64,000 nt of DNA from Pseudomonas sp. (GCA_007713455.1 VMRT01000001.1:372001-436000), one strand, 5' to 3'. Shown: positions 37,691 through 47,271, numbered from the stretch's first letter. The notes: generated by a model not told the origin, from the letters alone. Program-made: numbers and translations.

Positions 37691-37972
37691 TCAGTCCTGA
37701 CGGCTGGTCACTTCCAGCAGGTGATAGCCGAACTGGGTCTTCACCGGGCCTTGCACCTGATTGAGCGGGGCGCTGAATACGACGGTGTCGAATTCCTTGA
37801 CCATCTGACCCGGGCCGAATGAACCCAGGTCGCCGCCCTGACGGCTGGATGGGCAGCTGGAGTTTTCCTTGGCGACCTCGGCGAAGTCGGCACCGCCTTC
37901 GATAGCGGCTTTCAGTTCGTTGCACTTGGCTTCGGTGGAAACCAGGATGTGGCGGGCGGTAGCGCGTGCCAT
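37691..37972 (-). CDS. ppiC: Parvulin-type peptidyl-prolyl isomerase
   Basis: 93 residues from the ATG at 37972 (MARATARHILVSTEAKCNEL) with GAGGAGAG upstream. A single cytoplasmic rotamase domain: ARHILV, GGADFAEVAKENSSCPSS, GGDLGSFGPGQMVKEFDTVVF and TQFGYHLLEV. Same size and layout as E. coli PpiC. Confidence 0.94.
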   Translation of the reverse strand: MARATARHILVSTEAKCNELKAAIEGGADFAEVAKENSSCPSSRQGGDLGSFGPGQMVKEFDTVVFSAPLNQVQGPVKTQFGYHLLEVTSRQD

Positions 37973-38126
37973 GGGGACTCTCCTCTTCAAATAGGCTGCC
38001 GAGGCTACCGCAAACCGGTGGCATTGGCGACCGGACCGCGTGGCATTGAAGGCTTAATGAAGGCCCCCGGCGGCCCTCCTTTCGGGTACTCTCGCGCGCT
38101 TTTTCATCGGACCCGGAAAACGCTCC

Positions 38127-38354
38127 ATGCTTGATAGCACCCTCGCGCAACTTGAAAACGTCATCAACGATCTGCTGCAGCGCAACCAGAGCCTGAGCGA
38201 GCACTGTGTCTTGCTCGAGCAGCAGCTGCAGCAGGCACGTGAGGAAAACGACAATCTGCAACTGGCTGCGCTGGAGCAGGAAGACAGGCAGGGCGCTACC
38301 CTGGCGAGGCTGCAGGCGCTGGTGGAGCGTGCAGCTGGCAGTAGCGCCGCATGA
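38127..38354 (+). CDS. TIGR02449-family coiled-coil protein (ZapB-like)
   Basis: 75 residues that are almost entirely coiled coil (LAQLENVINDLLQRNQSLSE, then LEQQLQQAREENDNLQLAAL). Members of this small family lie directly upstream of zapA and have been compared with ZapB. The stop overlaps the zapA start by four bases. Likely a cell-division accessory protein; direct function not shown. Confidence 0.82.
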   Translation: MLDSTLAQLENVINDLLQRNQSLSEHCVLLEQQLQQAREENDNLQLAALEQEDRQGATLARLQALVERAAGSSAA

Positions 38355-38638
38355 CGGCGGATGGCGTTCAGGTGCTCAGGGTATTCGGCCGCGAATACTC
38401 GTTCCGCGCGCCGCCCAGCCAGAACGCTCTCCTGAAGGAGGCGGCGGCCTTGCTGCAGCAGCATCTGGCCGACAGCCAGCGGCAGTTTCCCAACGCCACG
38501 GGCGATAAGCTGCTGGTGCTCACCGCACTGAATCTCTGCGTGCCGCTGCTGCAACAGAACGAGCAGATGCAGGATGTCGAGCAACGCATCGCCGCCAGCG
38601 TCGCTCGTATCAATCAGCAGCTCGCGGCGCAGGGCTGA
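38351..38638 (+). CDS. zapA: Cell division protein ZapA
   Basis: 95 residues. FtsZ-binding protein that bundles protofilaments at the Z-ring. The N-terminal globular part has VLRVFGREYSFRAPP, followed by LLKEAAALLQQHL and the C-terminal helix (ALNLCVPLLQQNEQMQDVEQ). Coupled to the coiled-coil gene upstream. In P. aeruginosa zapA is followed by the 6S RNA gene and ygfA; here the convergent glpD stop is 8 bases away, so that neighbourhood has been rearranged. Confidence 0.92.
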   Translation: MTADGVQVLRVFGREYSFRAPPSQNALLKEAAALLQQHLADSQRQFPNATGDKLLVLTALNLCVPLLQQNEQMQDVEQRIAASVARINQQLAAQG

Positions 38639-38646
38639 GCGGTGCC

Positions 38647-40182
38647 TCAGGCTGCGTCGCTGCTGCGCGTGGTTTCGCTGACCGGGCGCTCTGTCAGGTA
38701 ACGCTGCAGGCGAGCCTTTTCCGGCTCGCTGAAGGCCAGCCCGAGTTTGGTGCGGCGCCAGAGGATGTCATCCACCTGGGTTGCCCACTCTTCGCGCCGC
38801 AGGTAGTCGACTTCCTGCGCATACAGCTGCTGGCCGAGGTCTTCGCCCAGTGCATCGAGCGAGCGCGCTTCGCCCAGCATGCGCCATACCCGATTGCCGT
38901 AGAGGGTTGCCCAGCGCTTGGCCAGCGGCAGTTTCAGCCCCTGTACCTTGGCCACCAGCTCTTCGGTGAGTGCATCGGCCGTGCTCATGCCTTCACCGCC
39001 AGGCAGTGCCGCCAGCGCCGTCCAGCTTTCACCCATAGCCGGGAAGAACGGCTTGAGCTGCGCCATCGCCGACTCGGCGAGCTTGCGGTAAGTGGTCAGC
39101 TTGCCGCCGAACACCGAAAGCAGCGGTGCCTGCTTTTCTTCCGCCGCCAGCGACAGGGTGTAGTCGCGGGTAACCGCGGACGGGTTATCCGATTCGTCGT
39201 CGCATAGCGGCCGGACGCCGGCGAAGGTATGCACGATGTCCCTGGGCTCGAGTTGCTTGCGAAAGTGCGTGTTGGCCACGCCCAATACGTAGGCGATCTC
39301 TTCCTCGCTGATGCTCACCTTGGCCGGGTCGCCACGGTACTCGCGATCGGTGGTGCCGATCATGGTGTAACGGTCCAGATAGGGGATGGCGAAAACGATG
39401 CGCCGATCCTCGTTCTGCATGATGTAGGCCTGCTCACCTTCATACAGCTTGGGCACGATGATGTGGCTGCCCTGGATCAGGCGTATGCCGTACGGCGAGC
39501 GCTGCTGCAGGTTTTCGCCGATGAACTGTGCGACCCAGGGACCGGCCGCATTGACCAGTGCCTTGGCCTTTAGTGAGAAGCGGCTGCCGTTCTCACGCCG
39601 CAGCTCGACATGCCAGATGCCGCCAGCACGCTTGGCGCTCAGGCATTGGGTGCGGGTATGGATATGCGCGCCTTTCTCCCGCGCCGCCATGGCGTTGAGC
39701 ACTACCAGCCGCGCGTCGTCAACCCAGCAGTCGGAGTATTCGAAGCCGCGAGTGATGGCTGGCTTCAGGGGGCTCTCACTGCCGAAACGCAGGCCCCGCG
39801 AAGCTGGCAGCTTCTTGCGCATGCCCAGGTTGTCGTAGAGGAACAGGCCGGCGCGGATCATCCACGCCGGACGCAGGTGAGGACGGTGAGGCAGCACGAA
39901 GCGCATCGGCTTGACGATATGCGGCGCCTTGGCCAGCAGCACTTCACGCTCGGCCAGCGCCTCGCGGACGAGGCGGAATTCGTAGTGCTCCAGATAGCGC
40001 AGGCCACCGTGAATGAGCTTGCTGCTGGCCGACGACGTATGGCTGGCCAGATCGTCGCGTTCGCAAAGGAACACCGACAGCCCGCGGCCGGCGGCATCGG
40101 CAGCGATGCCGACGCCATTGATACCGCCGCCGATCACGGCGACGTCATAGAGCTCGGAGACGGGCTGGGCAAAATGGGGCAC
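38647..40182 (-). CDS. glpD: Aerobic glycerol-3-phosphate dehydrogenase
   Basis: 511-residue FAD enzyme at the inner face of the membrane that oxidises glycerol 3-phosphate to dihydroxyacetone phosphate and feeds electrons to quinone. FAD motif DVAVIGGGINGVGIAADAAGRGL (about residues 13-35); SSASSKLIHGGLRYLE and FGGKLTTYRKLAE are GlpD signatures. The start is a GTG with GAGGAG 7 bases upstream. The promoter region carries three or more GlpR-type sites. It is the last gene of glpF-glpK-glpR-glpD, separated from glpR by 268 bases and so has its own promoter. Confidence 0.97.
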   Translation of the reverse strand: MPHFAQPVSELYDVAVIGGGINGVGIAADAAGRGLSVFLCERDDLASHTSSASSKLIHGGLRYLEHYEFRLVREALAEREVLLAKAPHIVKPMRFVLPHRPHLRPAWMIRAGLFLYDNLGMRKKLPASRGLRFGSESPLKPAITRGFEYSDCWVDDARLVVLNAMAAREKGAHIHTRTQCLSAKRAGGIWHVELRRENGSRFSLKAKALVNAAGPWVAQFIGENLQQRSPYGIRLIQGSHIIVPKLYEGEQAYIMQNEDRRIVFAIPYLDRYTMIGTTDREYRGDPAKVSISEEEIAYVLGVANTHFRKQLEPRDIVHTFAGVRPLCDDESDNPSAVTRDYTLSLAAEEKQAPLLSVFGGKLTTYRKLAESAMAQLKPFFPAMGESWTALAALPGGEGMSTADALTEELVAKVQGLKLPLAKRWATLYGNRVWRMLGEARSLDALGEDLGQQLYAQEVDYLRREEWATQVDDILWRRTKLGLAFSEPEKARLQRYLTERPVSETTRSSDAA

Positions 40183-40207
40183 GGGCTTCTCCTCGAAAAC
40201 GAAAGGT

Positions 40208-40300
40208 AATGTTCGGTTTTGAACATGCTATTCGCAAAAGAATCCGTACGAAAGAAAAAATGTTCGAAAATAGATAAAAAAGAAAATATTCGAACGCTGG
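40208..40300 (-). promoter_or_regulatory. GlpR operator cluster before glpD
   Basis: The site AATGTTCGGTTTTGAACATG (40208-40227) is close to the GlpR consensus WATGTTCG-N4-CGAACATW. Further half-sites, ATGTTCGAAAAT (from 40260) and ATATTCGAAC (40286-40295), lie in an AT-rich stretch that should hold the promoter. GlpR bound here would block glpD until glycerol 3-phosphate accumulates. Confidence 0.78.
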
Positions 40301-40450
40301 GTTTCTGATTGATTGCCGCTGTTTCGACTGTTGTGCTGGTGTCGTCCCTGCCGCCGTCAGATTCCGCCTGCCCGCAAGGGCTCGAATTCGTTACGAGCGT
40401 TCTGTCTTAACTATCGGAGCTGAGTTGTCTGCGAAACGAACACCCGCCCA

Positions 40451-41209
40451 CTACTCGGCTATCTCCAGCTGCACCTTGTGGCGGGCCAGCAGCTCGGCGA
40501 ACACCTCGGAAGGTGCCGAGTCGGTGAACAGGCAGTCGATCTGTTCCAGCGAGCCCAGGCGCGTCATGGCGCTGCGGCCGAATTTGCTGGAGTCCGCGGC
40601 GAGGAAGACCTTGCGCGAGTTATGGATGATCGCCTGGGAGACGCGCACTTCCTGATAATCGAAGTCGAGCAGGGTGCCGTCCTCGTCGATGCCGCTGATG
40701 CCGATCAGGGCGAAATCGACCTTGAACTGGCTGATGAAGTCCGCGGTAGCCTGGCCCACCACGCCGCCGTCGCTGCGCACGTTGCCGCCGGCGATCAGCA
40801 CGTCGAAGTCTTCCTTGGTGCTGAGAATGCTCGCCACGTGCAGATCATTGGTGATGATCTTCAGGTCGCGGTGGTTGAGCAGGGCGCGGGCGATTGCCTC
40901 GGTGGTGGTACCGATATTGATGAACAGCGAAGCCTGGTCGGGGATGCGCGCGGCCATGGCGGCAGCGATACGCAGTTTCTCGTCGCGCATCTGGTGCGCG
41001 CGCTGGCTGTAGGCGGTGTTCTGTACGCTGGAGTCGTAGGCCGCGCCGCCGTGGTAGCGCCGCAGCAGGCCGGCGTCGCCGAGCTGGTTGATGTCGCGGC
41101 GGATGGTTTGCGGCGTGACGGCGAAGTGCCGTGCCAGCTCGTCGATGCTCACGTAGCCGCGCTCGCGCACGAGTTCCAGAATGTTCTGCTGTCGGGGCGC
41201 CAGGCTCAT
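40451..41209 (-). CDS. glpR: Glycerol-3-phosphate regulon repressor GlpR (DeoR family)
   Basis: 252 residues from the ATG at 41209 ([20 protein letters not shown]) with AAGGAAG upstream. N-terminal DeoR helix-turn-helix ([24 protein letters not shown], about residues 20-43), then a sugar-phosphate-binding domain with [16 protein letters not shown] and [18 protein letters not shown]. It represses the glp genes in the absence of glycerol 3-phosphate. Its targets are visible upstream of glpF and glpD. It lies between glpK and glpD, the usual Pseudomonas order. Confidence 0.95.
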   Translation of the reverse strand: MSLAPRQQNILELVRERGYVSIDELARHFAVTPQTIRRDINQLGDAGLLRRYHGGAAYDSSVQNTAYSQRAHQMRDEKLRIAAAMAARIPDQASLFINIGTTTEAIARALLNHRDLKIITNDLHVASILSTKEDFDVLIAGGNVRSDGGVVGQATADFISQFKVDFALIGISGIDEDGTLLDFDYQEVRVSQAIIHNSRKVFLAADSSKFGRSAMTRLGSLEQIDCLFTDSAPSEVFAELLARHKVQLEIAE

Positions 41210-41294
41210 GAGGCTTCCTTGTTCGCGGTTGTGCGGGAAGCATGCCGTAGTCTGGCGTTCGATTAAAGCGCCGGCTGTTCGAATTCGCACATGC

Positions 41295-41330
41295 CAGGCC
41301 TGTCTCCGAACGCCTCCAGAGGCAGGCCTG
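41295..41330 (-). terminator. Inverted repeat after glpK
   Basis: CAGGCCTG occurs at 41295-41302 and 41323-41330, and because it is self-complementary the two copies can form a stem. A smaller internal stem, CCTC-CAGA-GGCA-type, is possible. It lies 12 bases beyond the glpK stop in the spacer before glpR; partial termination is possible. Confidence 0.45.
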
Positions 41331-41342
41331 TTGTCCGTCGGA

Positions 41343-42851
41343 TCAGTCCTCGGCCCAGTTGCGCGTACGGTCGACCGCCTTCTGCCAGCCGCGATAGAGC
41401 GCTTCGCGCTGTTCGCTTCCGCACGCCGGTTCGAACACCCGCTCGATGCTGCTCTTGCTGCGCAACTCGTCGAGATCGCTCCAGAAACCGGTCGCCAGCC
41501 CGGCCAGGTAGGCCGCTCCGAGGGCGGTGGTTTCCTTCATCTGCGGGCGTTCGACCTGGGTGCCGAGCAGGTCGGCCTGGAACTGCATGAGGAAGTTGTT
41601 GGCCACTGCGCCGCCGTCCACGCGCAGGGCGCGCAGGCGCTCGCCGGCATCCTGCTGCATGGCATCGAGCACGTCGCGGGTCTGGTAAGCGATGGATTCC
41701 AATGCTGCTCGGATCAGGTGATCAACCTTGACCCCGCGGGTCAGGCCAAACAGTGCGCCACGGGCACGCGGGTCCCAATAGGGCGCGCCAAGGCCGGTGA
41801 ACGCCGGCACCAGGTAAATGCCGTTGCTGTCCGGCACCTTGGTGGCGAAGTATTCCGAATCCAGCGACTCGTTGAGCACCTTCAGCTCGTCACGCAGCCA
41901 CTGCACGGTGGAGCCACCATTGAAGATGGCGCCTTCCAGTGCGTAGTTCACTTCGCCACGCGGTCCGCAGGCGATGGTCGTCAGCAGGCCATGTTCGGAT
42001 TGCACCGCCTTGGTGCCGGTGTTCATCAGCAGGAAACAGCCGGTACCGTAGGTGTTCTTCGCCTGGCCTGGCTCGACGCACATCTGGCCGAACAGAGCGG
42101 CTTGCTGGTCCCCGGCGATACCGGCGATGGGGATGCCGGTGCTCTGGCCCGAGCCAAGGTAGGCGTGACCATAAACCTCGGAGGACGAGCGCACCTCCGG
42201 CAGCATCTCGCGTGGGATATCCAGGGTTTCCAGCATCACCGGGTCCCAGTCCAGCTTGTGGATATCGAACAGCATGGTGCGTGAGGCGTTGGTGTAGTCG
42301 GTGACGTGGGCCTTGCCCTGGGTCATCTTCCAGATCAGCCAGCAATCGACGGTGCCGAACAGCAGTTCGCCGCGGCGGGCGCGCTCACGGCTGCCCTCGA
42401 CGTGGTCGAGAATCCACTTGATCTTGGTACCGGAGAAGTAGGGGTCGATCACCAGGCCCGTGGTCTTGCGGATGTGTTCTTCCATGCCGTCGCGCTTGAG
42501 CTGGTCGCAGATCGGCGTGCTCTGGCGGCTCTGCCAGACGATGGCGTTGTAGATCGGCCGGCCGGTGATCTTGTCCCAGACGATGGCGGTCTCGCGCTGG
42601 TTGGTGATACCGATGGCCGCCACCTGCTCGTTGGTGATGCCGGCCTGGGCCAGGGCTTCGACGAACACACCGCTCTGGGTCGCCCAGATTTCCATGGGGT
42701 CGTGCTCGACCCAGCTCGGTTGCGGGTAGATCTGCGCGAATTCGCGCTGAGCGATGGTCACCACATTGGCGTTGCGGTCCAGCACGATAGCGCGGGAGCT
42801 GGTGGTGCCCTGGTCGAGGGCGACGATGAATTGCTTGTTCTGATTGCTCAT
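41343..42851 (-). CDS. glpK: Glycerol kinase
   Basis: 502 residues, full length. Phosphorylates glycerol to glycerol 3-phosphate in the cytoplasm. FGGY-family signatures: [19 protein letters not shown] at the N-terminus, [22 protein letters not shown] in the first half, and [23 protein letters not shown] in the second. AAGGAAA lies before the ATG. The gene starts 12 bases after the glpF stop, so transport and trapping are co-expressed. Confidence 0.97.
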   Translation of the reverse strand: MSNQNKQFIVALDQGTTSSRAIVLDRNANVVTIAQREFAQIYPQPSWVEHDPMEIWATQSGVFVEALAQAGITNEQVAAIGITNQRETAIVWDKITGRPIYNAIVWQSRQSTPICDQLKRDGMEEHIRKTTGLVIDPYFSGTKIKWILDHVEGSRERARRGELLFGTVDCWLIWKMTQGKAHVTDYTNASRTMLFDIHKLDWDPVMLETLDIPREMLPEVRSSSEVYGHAYLGSGQSTGIPIAGIAGDQQAALFGQMCVEPGQAKNTYGTGCFLLMNTGTKAVQSEHGLLTTIACGPRGEVNYALEGAIFNGGSTVQWLRDELKVLNESLDSEYFATKVPDSNGIYLVPAFTGLGAPYWDPRARGALFGLTRGVKVDHLIRAALESIAYQTRDVLDAMQQDAGERLRALRVDGGAVANNFLMQFQADLLGTQVERPQMKETTALGAAYLAGLATGFWSDLDELRSKSSIERVFEPACGSEQREALYRGWQKAVDRTRNWAED

Positions 42852-42863
42852 GGCGTCGTTTCC

Positions 42864-43745
42864 TTAGCGAACTTTGCTGATATCGGGCTGGGCGGAGCCC
42901 ATTTCGGCAGAGGCCTTTTCCTTGGGTTTTGGTGCATCGCAGGCGGCCGATCCAACGCCTGGCAGGTGCCGGCAGATGAGTGCCTTATAACCTGCAGCGC
43001 CGAGGCAGGCGCCGAGAATCGGGGCGAAGATCGGGACCAGGAAATACGGAATGTCTCGCCCGCCAGTGAAGGCCACGTCACCCCAGCCGGCAAAGAAGGT
43101 CATCAATTTAGGCCCGAAATCCCGTGCGGGATTCATCGCGAAGCCGGTCAGCGGTCCCATTGCACCGCCGATCACGGCGATCAGCAGGCCGATCAGCAAA
43201 GGTGCGAGCGGGCCGCTGGGCAAGCCGTTGCCGTCGTCGGTGATGGCCATGATCATCGCCAGCAGAATGGCGGTGATGACGACCTCCACCAGAAACGCCT
43301 GGCCGAACGACAACGAGGCGTGGGGGTAGGTCGAGAAGATCGATGCGAGTTCGAGGCTCTCGACACTGCCGCGAACCATTTGCTGGGCCTGTTCGAAATC
43401 GAAAAACAGACTGCTGTACAGCCCGTAGACCAGCGCCGCAGAACAGAAGGCGCCGGCCACCTGCGCCAGGATGTAGGCCGGAACGCGGTGCCGCTCGAAT
43501 GTGCCGAACAGCCACAATGCGATGGTGACGGCCGGGTTCAGGTGGGCACCGGAGACGCCGGCGGCAAGGTACACCGCCATCGAAACGCCGATGCCCCAGA
43601 TGATGCTGATTTCCCACAACCCCAGGTCGGCACCGCCGAGCTTGAGCGCTGCGACGCAGCCAGTACCGAAGAAGATAAGAAGGGCAGTGCCGAGAAATTC
43701 GGCGATGCATTGTCCCTTGAGCGTAGGGACGATGGGCGTACTCAT
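42864..43745 (-). CDS. glpF: Glycerol uptake facilitator (aquaglyceroporin)
   Basis: 293 residues from the ATG at 43745 (MSTPIVPTLKGQCIAEFLGT), six membrane segments. Both NPA boxes are present: GAHLNPAVT (about residue 67) and GFAMNPARD (about 203), the second in the GLP-type form with Asp for glycerol channels. It passes glycerol through the inner membrane. First gene of the glpFK operon, preceded by GlpR operators and an A-rich leader that may bind Hfq/Crc. Confidence 0.96.
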   Translation of the reverse strand: MSTPIVPTLKGQCIAEFLGTALLIFFGTGCVAALKLGGADLGLWEISIIWGIGVSMAVYLAAGVSGAHLNPAVTIALWLFGTFERHRVPAYILAQVAGAFCSAALVYGLYSSLFFDFEQAQQMVRGSVESLELASIFSTYPHASLSFGQAFLVEVVITAILLAMIMAITDDGNGLPSGPLAPLLIGLLIAVIGGAMGPLTGFAMNPARDFGPKLMTFFAGWGDVAFTGGRDIPYFLVPIFAPILGACLGAAGYKALICRHLPGVGSAACDAPKPKEKASAEMGSAQPDISKVR

Positions 43746-43756
43746 GCGCGGAGCCT

Positions 43757-43776
43757 CGTTCGTTTGTTTTTGTTTT
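43757..43776 (-). promoter_or_regulatory. A-rich Hfq/Crc-type motif before glpF
   Basis: On the minus strand the bases just before the GAGG ribosome site read AAAACAAAAACAAACGAACG. This fits the AANAANAA catabolite-activity motif bound by Hfq with Crc in pseudomonads, which blocks translation when preferred carbon sources are present. Inferred from sequence only. Confidence 0.55.
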
Positions 43777-43800
43777 ATTCCGAGCACTGCGTTGGTTCGG

Positions 43801-43868
43801 AATTGTTCGGAAACGAAAACTTAGAGGCAAAGAATGCAGCTGTCAAAGTAAAAATTCGAACATTTTAC
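43801..43868 (-). promoter_or_regulatory. GlpR operators before glpF
   Basis: TGTTCG-GAAA-CGAAAA (43804-43819) matches the GlpR core with one mismatch in twelve. A second palindrome, GTAAAA to TTTTAC around TTCGAACA, covers 43848-43868. Both lie 56-123 bases before the glpF start. Confidence 0.7.
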
Positions 43869-43976
43869 GGGCGCGCTGCGGGAACAAATGAGGGTGCTTG
43901 CTGTCGCCGCGGTCCCGAGTCTTCGCCGTGATCGATGAAGCCTTGCCGCTGGATGGCGTTGGAAACCGTCGGTGTC

Positions 43977-44741
43977 TTAGCGCCGACGCCGCCAGAGGCG
44001 CCAGCCGAGCAGCATATCGTCAGCCATCGGCACCAGAGCCAGTGCCAGCAGCAAGGCGGCCAGCGGGACCGTGGCGATGAAGCCGAAATGCTTGAAGCCG
44101 GCTGCGCCGCTCAATCCGCCGATGAAGAAGCTCATCACCATCAGCAGGTTGATACGCAGGCGCTGTCGGTTGGCCCGAACCGGTGGCATGTCGTCATGAC
44201 GATTGCGGTTGAAGTAGATCAGCCTGCCCAGCTCGATGCCGATGTCGGTCACCATGCCGGTGATATGGGTGGTGCGCACTTCGGCATTGGAGAGCTTGGT
44301 GATGATCGCGTTCTGCAGGCCCATGATGAAGCACAGCAGCACCACGGTCAGCGGCACGAAGAAACCCGGAACCGTCATCAGCCGTGCGCCGAGGATACCG
44401 AACAGCAGCAACAGCCCGGCTTCCAGCGCCAGCGGTAGCGCGTACTGGCTATGCAGACGGCGACGTCGCGAGAAATTGATCATCAGCGTCGAGCACATGG
44501 CGCCGAGGATGAACGAGAGCAGCGCGCCGAAACCGGCGAGCACCATGTCAGTGGCGCCCAGTGCCAGGTTGTCGGCCATTGCCGAAACGATACCGGTCAT
44601 GTGCGAGGTGTACTGCTGGACGGCGATGAACCCGCCGGCATTGGCGGCACCCGCGACAAACGCGAGGCACAGACCGAGCTGACGATTGCTATGGGCGGAC
44701 CGTCGACGATCGGTCAGACGACGGGCGTACTTGATCGGCAT
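43977..44741 (-). CDS. DUF1275 (YoaK) membrane protein
   Basis: 254 residues with about six membrane segments. The family features LGLCLAFVAGAANAGGFIAVQQYTSHMTGIVSAMAD and FIMGLQNAIITKLSNAEVRTTHITGMVTDIGIELG are clear. Family function is unknown. It is followed downstream by the glpFK promoter region and preceded by the Suv3-like helicase, with no clear link to either. Confidence 0.9.
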   Translation of the reverse strand: MPIKYARRLTDRRRSAHSNRQLGLCLAFVAGAANAGGFIAVQQYTSHMTGIVSAMADNLALGATDMVLAGFGALLSFILGAMCSTLMINFSRRRRLHSQYALPLALEAGLLLLFGILGARLMTVPGFFVPLTVVLLCFIMGLQNAIITKLSNAEVRTTHITGMVTDIGIELGRLIYFNRNRHDDMPPVRANRQRLRINLLMVMSFFIGGLSGAAGFKHFGFIATVPLAALLLALALVPMADDMLLGWRLWRRRR

Positions 44742-44816
44742 GGCAGGCTCGCGCTCGGCAGCAAAGCGGCGATTATAGAGCGGCCGGCCTGGCTGGATCG
44801 CGATTGGTGGATATTT

Positions 44817-47177
44817 TCAACGTCGTCGCACGGCCTTGCGGCGGCCGCCGCGTCGTGCAGCCCGCGGTTTGCGCTGGCGTGACAGTTCACGGGTGATGGC
44901 GTCGTTGAGGAGCTTACGCGCGTCTTCACCGTCGTCGTGCTCGGGAAAATGCTCGGGCAGGCTGCGGGCCAGATGCAGGTAGGTTTCCACCACATGCAGG
45001 GTACTTTCCAGGCTGGACAGGTCGCTGCCGAGCAGCAGCTTGGGCATCGGAATGGCGTGGCCTTCGGCGACTCGCTTGATCCAGCGTTGGGCATGCTGAC
45101 TGGCCGGGCTGTCGAAGCCGCCGCGGATCGGCGTGCAGGCGAACGTCCAGCGCAGCCAGAGCGGAATCTTCGGGTCGTCTATCAGCTCGATCCATTCGGC
45201 CAGTTCGTCCGGCAGTACCGAGATAAATGCCTCGCCGTAGTTTATGTTGCGGTTGAAGGTCAGCCAGGACCGCAGCAGGCTTGGCTCGCCCATCAGTTCG
45301 GAAATGGCGGACAGGTGATCGATGGAAGGGCGCACCTGGAACTGACTCAGGTCCACCGGCGCGTCCGGGCTGTTGAACAGGCGGCGGATGGACTTGAGCG
45401 TCTGCGGGTCCAGCGCAGTGATCTCGCCGCTGTCGTGGTGACCGAAGCGCCCGGCGCGGCCGCCGATCTGCTTGACCTCCTGCACCTTGAGCTGGCGATT
45501 CTGGATGCCGTCGAATTTCTCATCGGTATAGAAACACAGCGTGTGCGCCGGCAGGTTGAGGCCCATGCCGACCGCATCGGTAGCGACCATGATGTCCGCC
45601 TCGCCCTCGCGGAAGCGCCGGGCCTGCTCGCGTCGGACCTCGGGCGAGAGCGCACCGTAGACCACCGAGACGCTTTTGCCGGCGCTTTCGAGCATGCCCT
45701 TGAGCTCCAGCACCAGCTTGCGGCTGAACGCCACCAGCAGCGAGCCGGGTTCCAGCCGTTCCAGCGTCGTGGCGTGGCGGGCGACTTCAACCGGGGACAG
45801 GCGCTTGGTGCGCTGCACAACCAGCTTGTCCTCGCACAGATCGCAAAGCGTGCGCAAGGAGGGTTCGATCAGCGCTGGCCCGGTCATCATCAGTTGCGGC
45901 GTATGGGCGCTGACCAGTGCATCGACCCAGGCCCAGCCACGTTGCGAGTCGGCCATCATCTGTACCTCGTCGACCACCACCACATCCCAATGCTGATGGC
46001 GGAAACGCGCGAACTCCTCCACGGTGCAGCAGAAGTGTGTGGCGCCTTCGCGGATGATTTCTTCCTCGCCGGTCACAAGTGAGCAGGGCACGCCCATCGC
46101 CTCAATGCGCTCCTGGTTTTCCAGCGCCATCAGGCGCAGCGGCGACAGGTAGATGCCGTGCTCGGCCGCAGCCATCGCCTCGATAGAGCGGTGCGTCTTG
46201 CCGCTGTTGGTCGGGCCGAGCAGGGCGGTCCAGCGTCGCGTCAGGCGCCGGGCCGGGTAGAGCTTGTGGTAGTGGACGAAGCGCGGGTTGTTCTCCAGCA
46301 GCACGGCAAACGCCATCTTTTCCTCGTGCTCGCGGCGGGCGGCACGGATCGCCTTGCGCATGCGGCCTGGTTCCAGGGCGATGAGCTCGGTAAGACGCTT
46401 GTGCCCGAGCAGTTGCAGGTCGAAATCGCCGGCGAGCTCGAGCATGCGCTCGAAGGTGGCCTGCAGCTCGTCGCGATCCTGGCGCTTCCACGCCTCGACT
46501 TCCGCCACGCTGAGCAGATGATCCTGGCCGGAAGGAACCCGCCGCGGCAGTTCGAGGGTGAGATTGTCGCGCTGCAAGGCCACCACGTAGCGCAGCTCAT
46601 GGCGAATCTCGTTGAGGGTGGCGATGGCATGCGGCAGAAATTCATCGACCCGTGGCAGTTCCGGGCGGATGCGCGCCAGGCACCGCTGCCGCTCGTCCTC
46701 GTCCATTTCGGCGAAGGGCCGTTCGAGCACCTGCAGCCGATTGCGCACATAGCGCTGCACGGCCTGTTTCAGGTTGTCGGCGAAATCGTCGCGCCGCGCG
46801 CTATCGTCCAGACGCAGCGCCCAGTCCGGCTCCAGCAGATGGACCGGCGAGCCCAGGCTGAAAGTCTTCTCGCTCCCGAACACATCCACGCTGCAGTGGA
46901 TCTCGCCGAGATCACGGCTGACGACCCGATCGAGCAACTCGTCTGCAGCAGGTGCCGCCAGCAGTTCATCCACCGCCTGCCCATGCAGCCCCAACCAGAA
47001 CGCCTTGGCCGCGCGAGCCAATCCGACGATGGGGTAGCCGATGTACGGGGTGAACCACTTTTCCTGGTGATGCTTCTTCGCGGTGAATTCCGGATATCGC
47101 GCCGTTGCCCAGTCGAGGAAGCGCGCCAGACGTTCGAGCCTGATGGATTTGAACTGCTTGCCCCCGGTCTTGGCCAT
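44817..47177 (-). CDS. Suv3-like ATP-dependent RNA helicase
   Basis: 786 residues from the ATG at 47177, with AAAGG 8 bases upstream; a GTG at 47186 is possible. The helicase core matches the mitochondrial Suv3 pattern: Walker A GPTNSGKTHRSIEAM (about residue 320), DEVQM as motif II (about 405), MMTGPALIEP, VATDAVGMGLNL and QIGGRAGRFG as motif VI (about 580). The C-terminus is Arg/Lys-rich (ARRGGRRKAVRRR). Suv3 unwinds RNA for degradation in mitochondria. The N-terminal about 300 residues are a bacterial extension of unknown fold. A role in RNA turnover is inferred. Confidence 0.85.
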   Translation of the reverse strand: MAKTGGKQFKSIRLERLARFLDWATARYPEFTAKKHHQEKWFTPYIGYPIVGLARAAKAFWLGLHGQAVDELLAAPAADELLDRVVSRDLGEIHCSVDVFGSEKTFSLGSPVHLLEPDWALRLDDSARRDDFADNLKQAVQRYVRNRLQVLERPFAEMDEDERQRCLARIRPELPRVDEFLPHAIATLNEIRHELRYVVALQRDNLTLELPRRVPSGQDHLLSVAEVEAWKRQDRDELQATFERMLELAGDFDLQLLGHKRLTELIALEPGRMRKAIRAARREHEEKMAFAVLLENNPRFVHYHKLYPARRLTRRWTALLGPTNSGKTHRSIEAMAAAEHGIYLSPLRLMALENQERIEAMGVPCSLVTGEEEIIREGATHFCCTVEEFARFRHQHWDVVVVDEVQMMADSQRGWAWVDALVSAHTPQLMMTGPALIEPSLRTLCDLCEDKLVVQRTKRLSPVEVARHATTLERLEPGSLLVAFSRKLVLELKGMLESAGKSVSVVYGALSPEVRREQARRFREGEADIMVATDAVGMGLNLPAHTLCFYTDEKFDGIQNRQLKVQEVKQIGGRAGRFGHHDSGEITALDPQTLKSIRRLFNSPDAPVDLSQFQVRPSIDHLSAISELMGEPSLLRSWLTFNRNINYGEAFISVLPDELAEWIELIDDPKIPLWLRWTFACTPIRGGFDSPASQHAQRWIKRVAEGHAIPMPKLLLGSDLSSLESTLHVVETYLHLARSLPEHFPEHDDGEDARKLLNDAITRELSRQRKPRAARRGGRRKAVRRR

Positions 47178-47271
47178 GATCGACACCTTTGCTGATCAGT
47201 CTTCTTTGTACGACTCGCGTTGCGCTCGTTTGCTCGGCAGACTGTGCGCTTTGGTCGACGATACGTACAAA

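Noticed and set aside
42306-43931. Open frame of 541 codons on the plus strand
   Set aside because: Antisense to glpK and glpF, crosses the glpF promoter; no family similarity.
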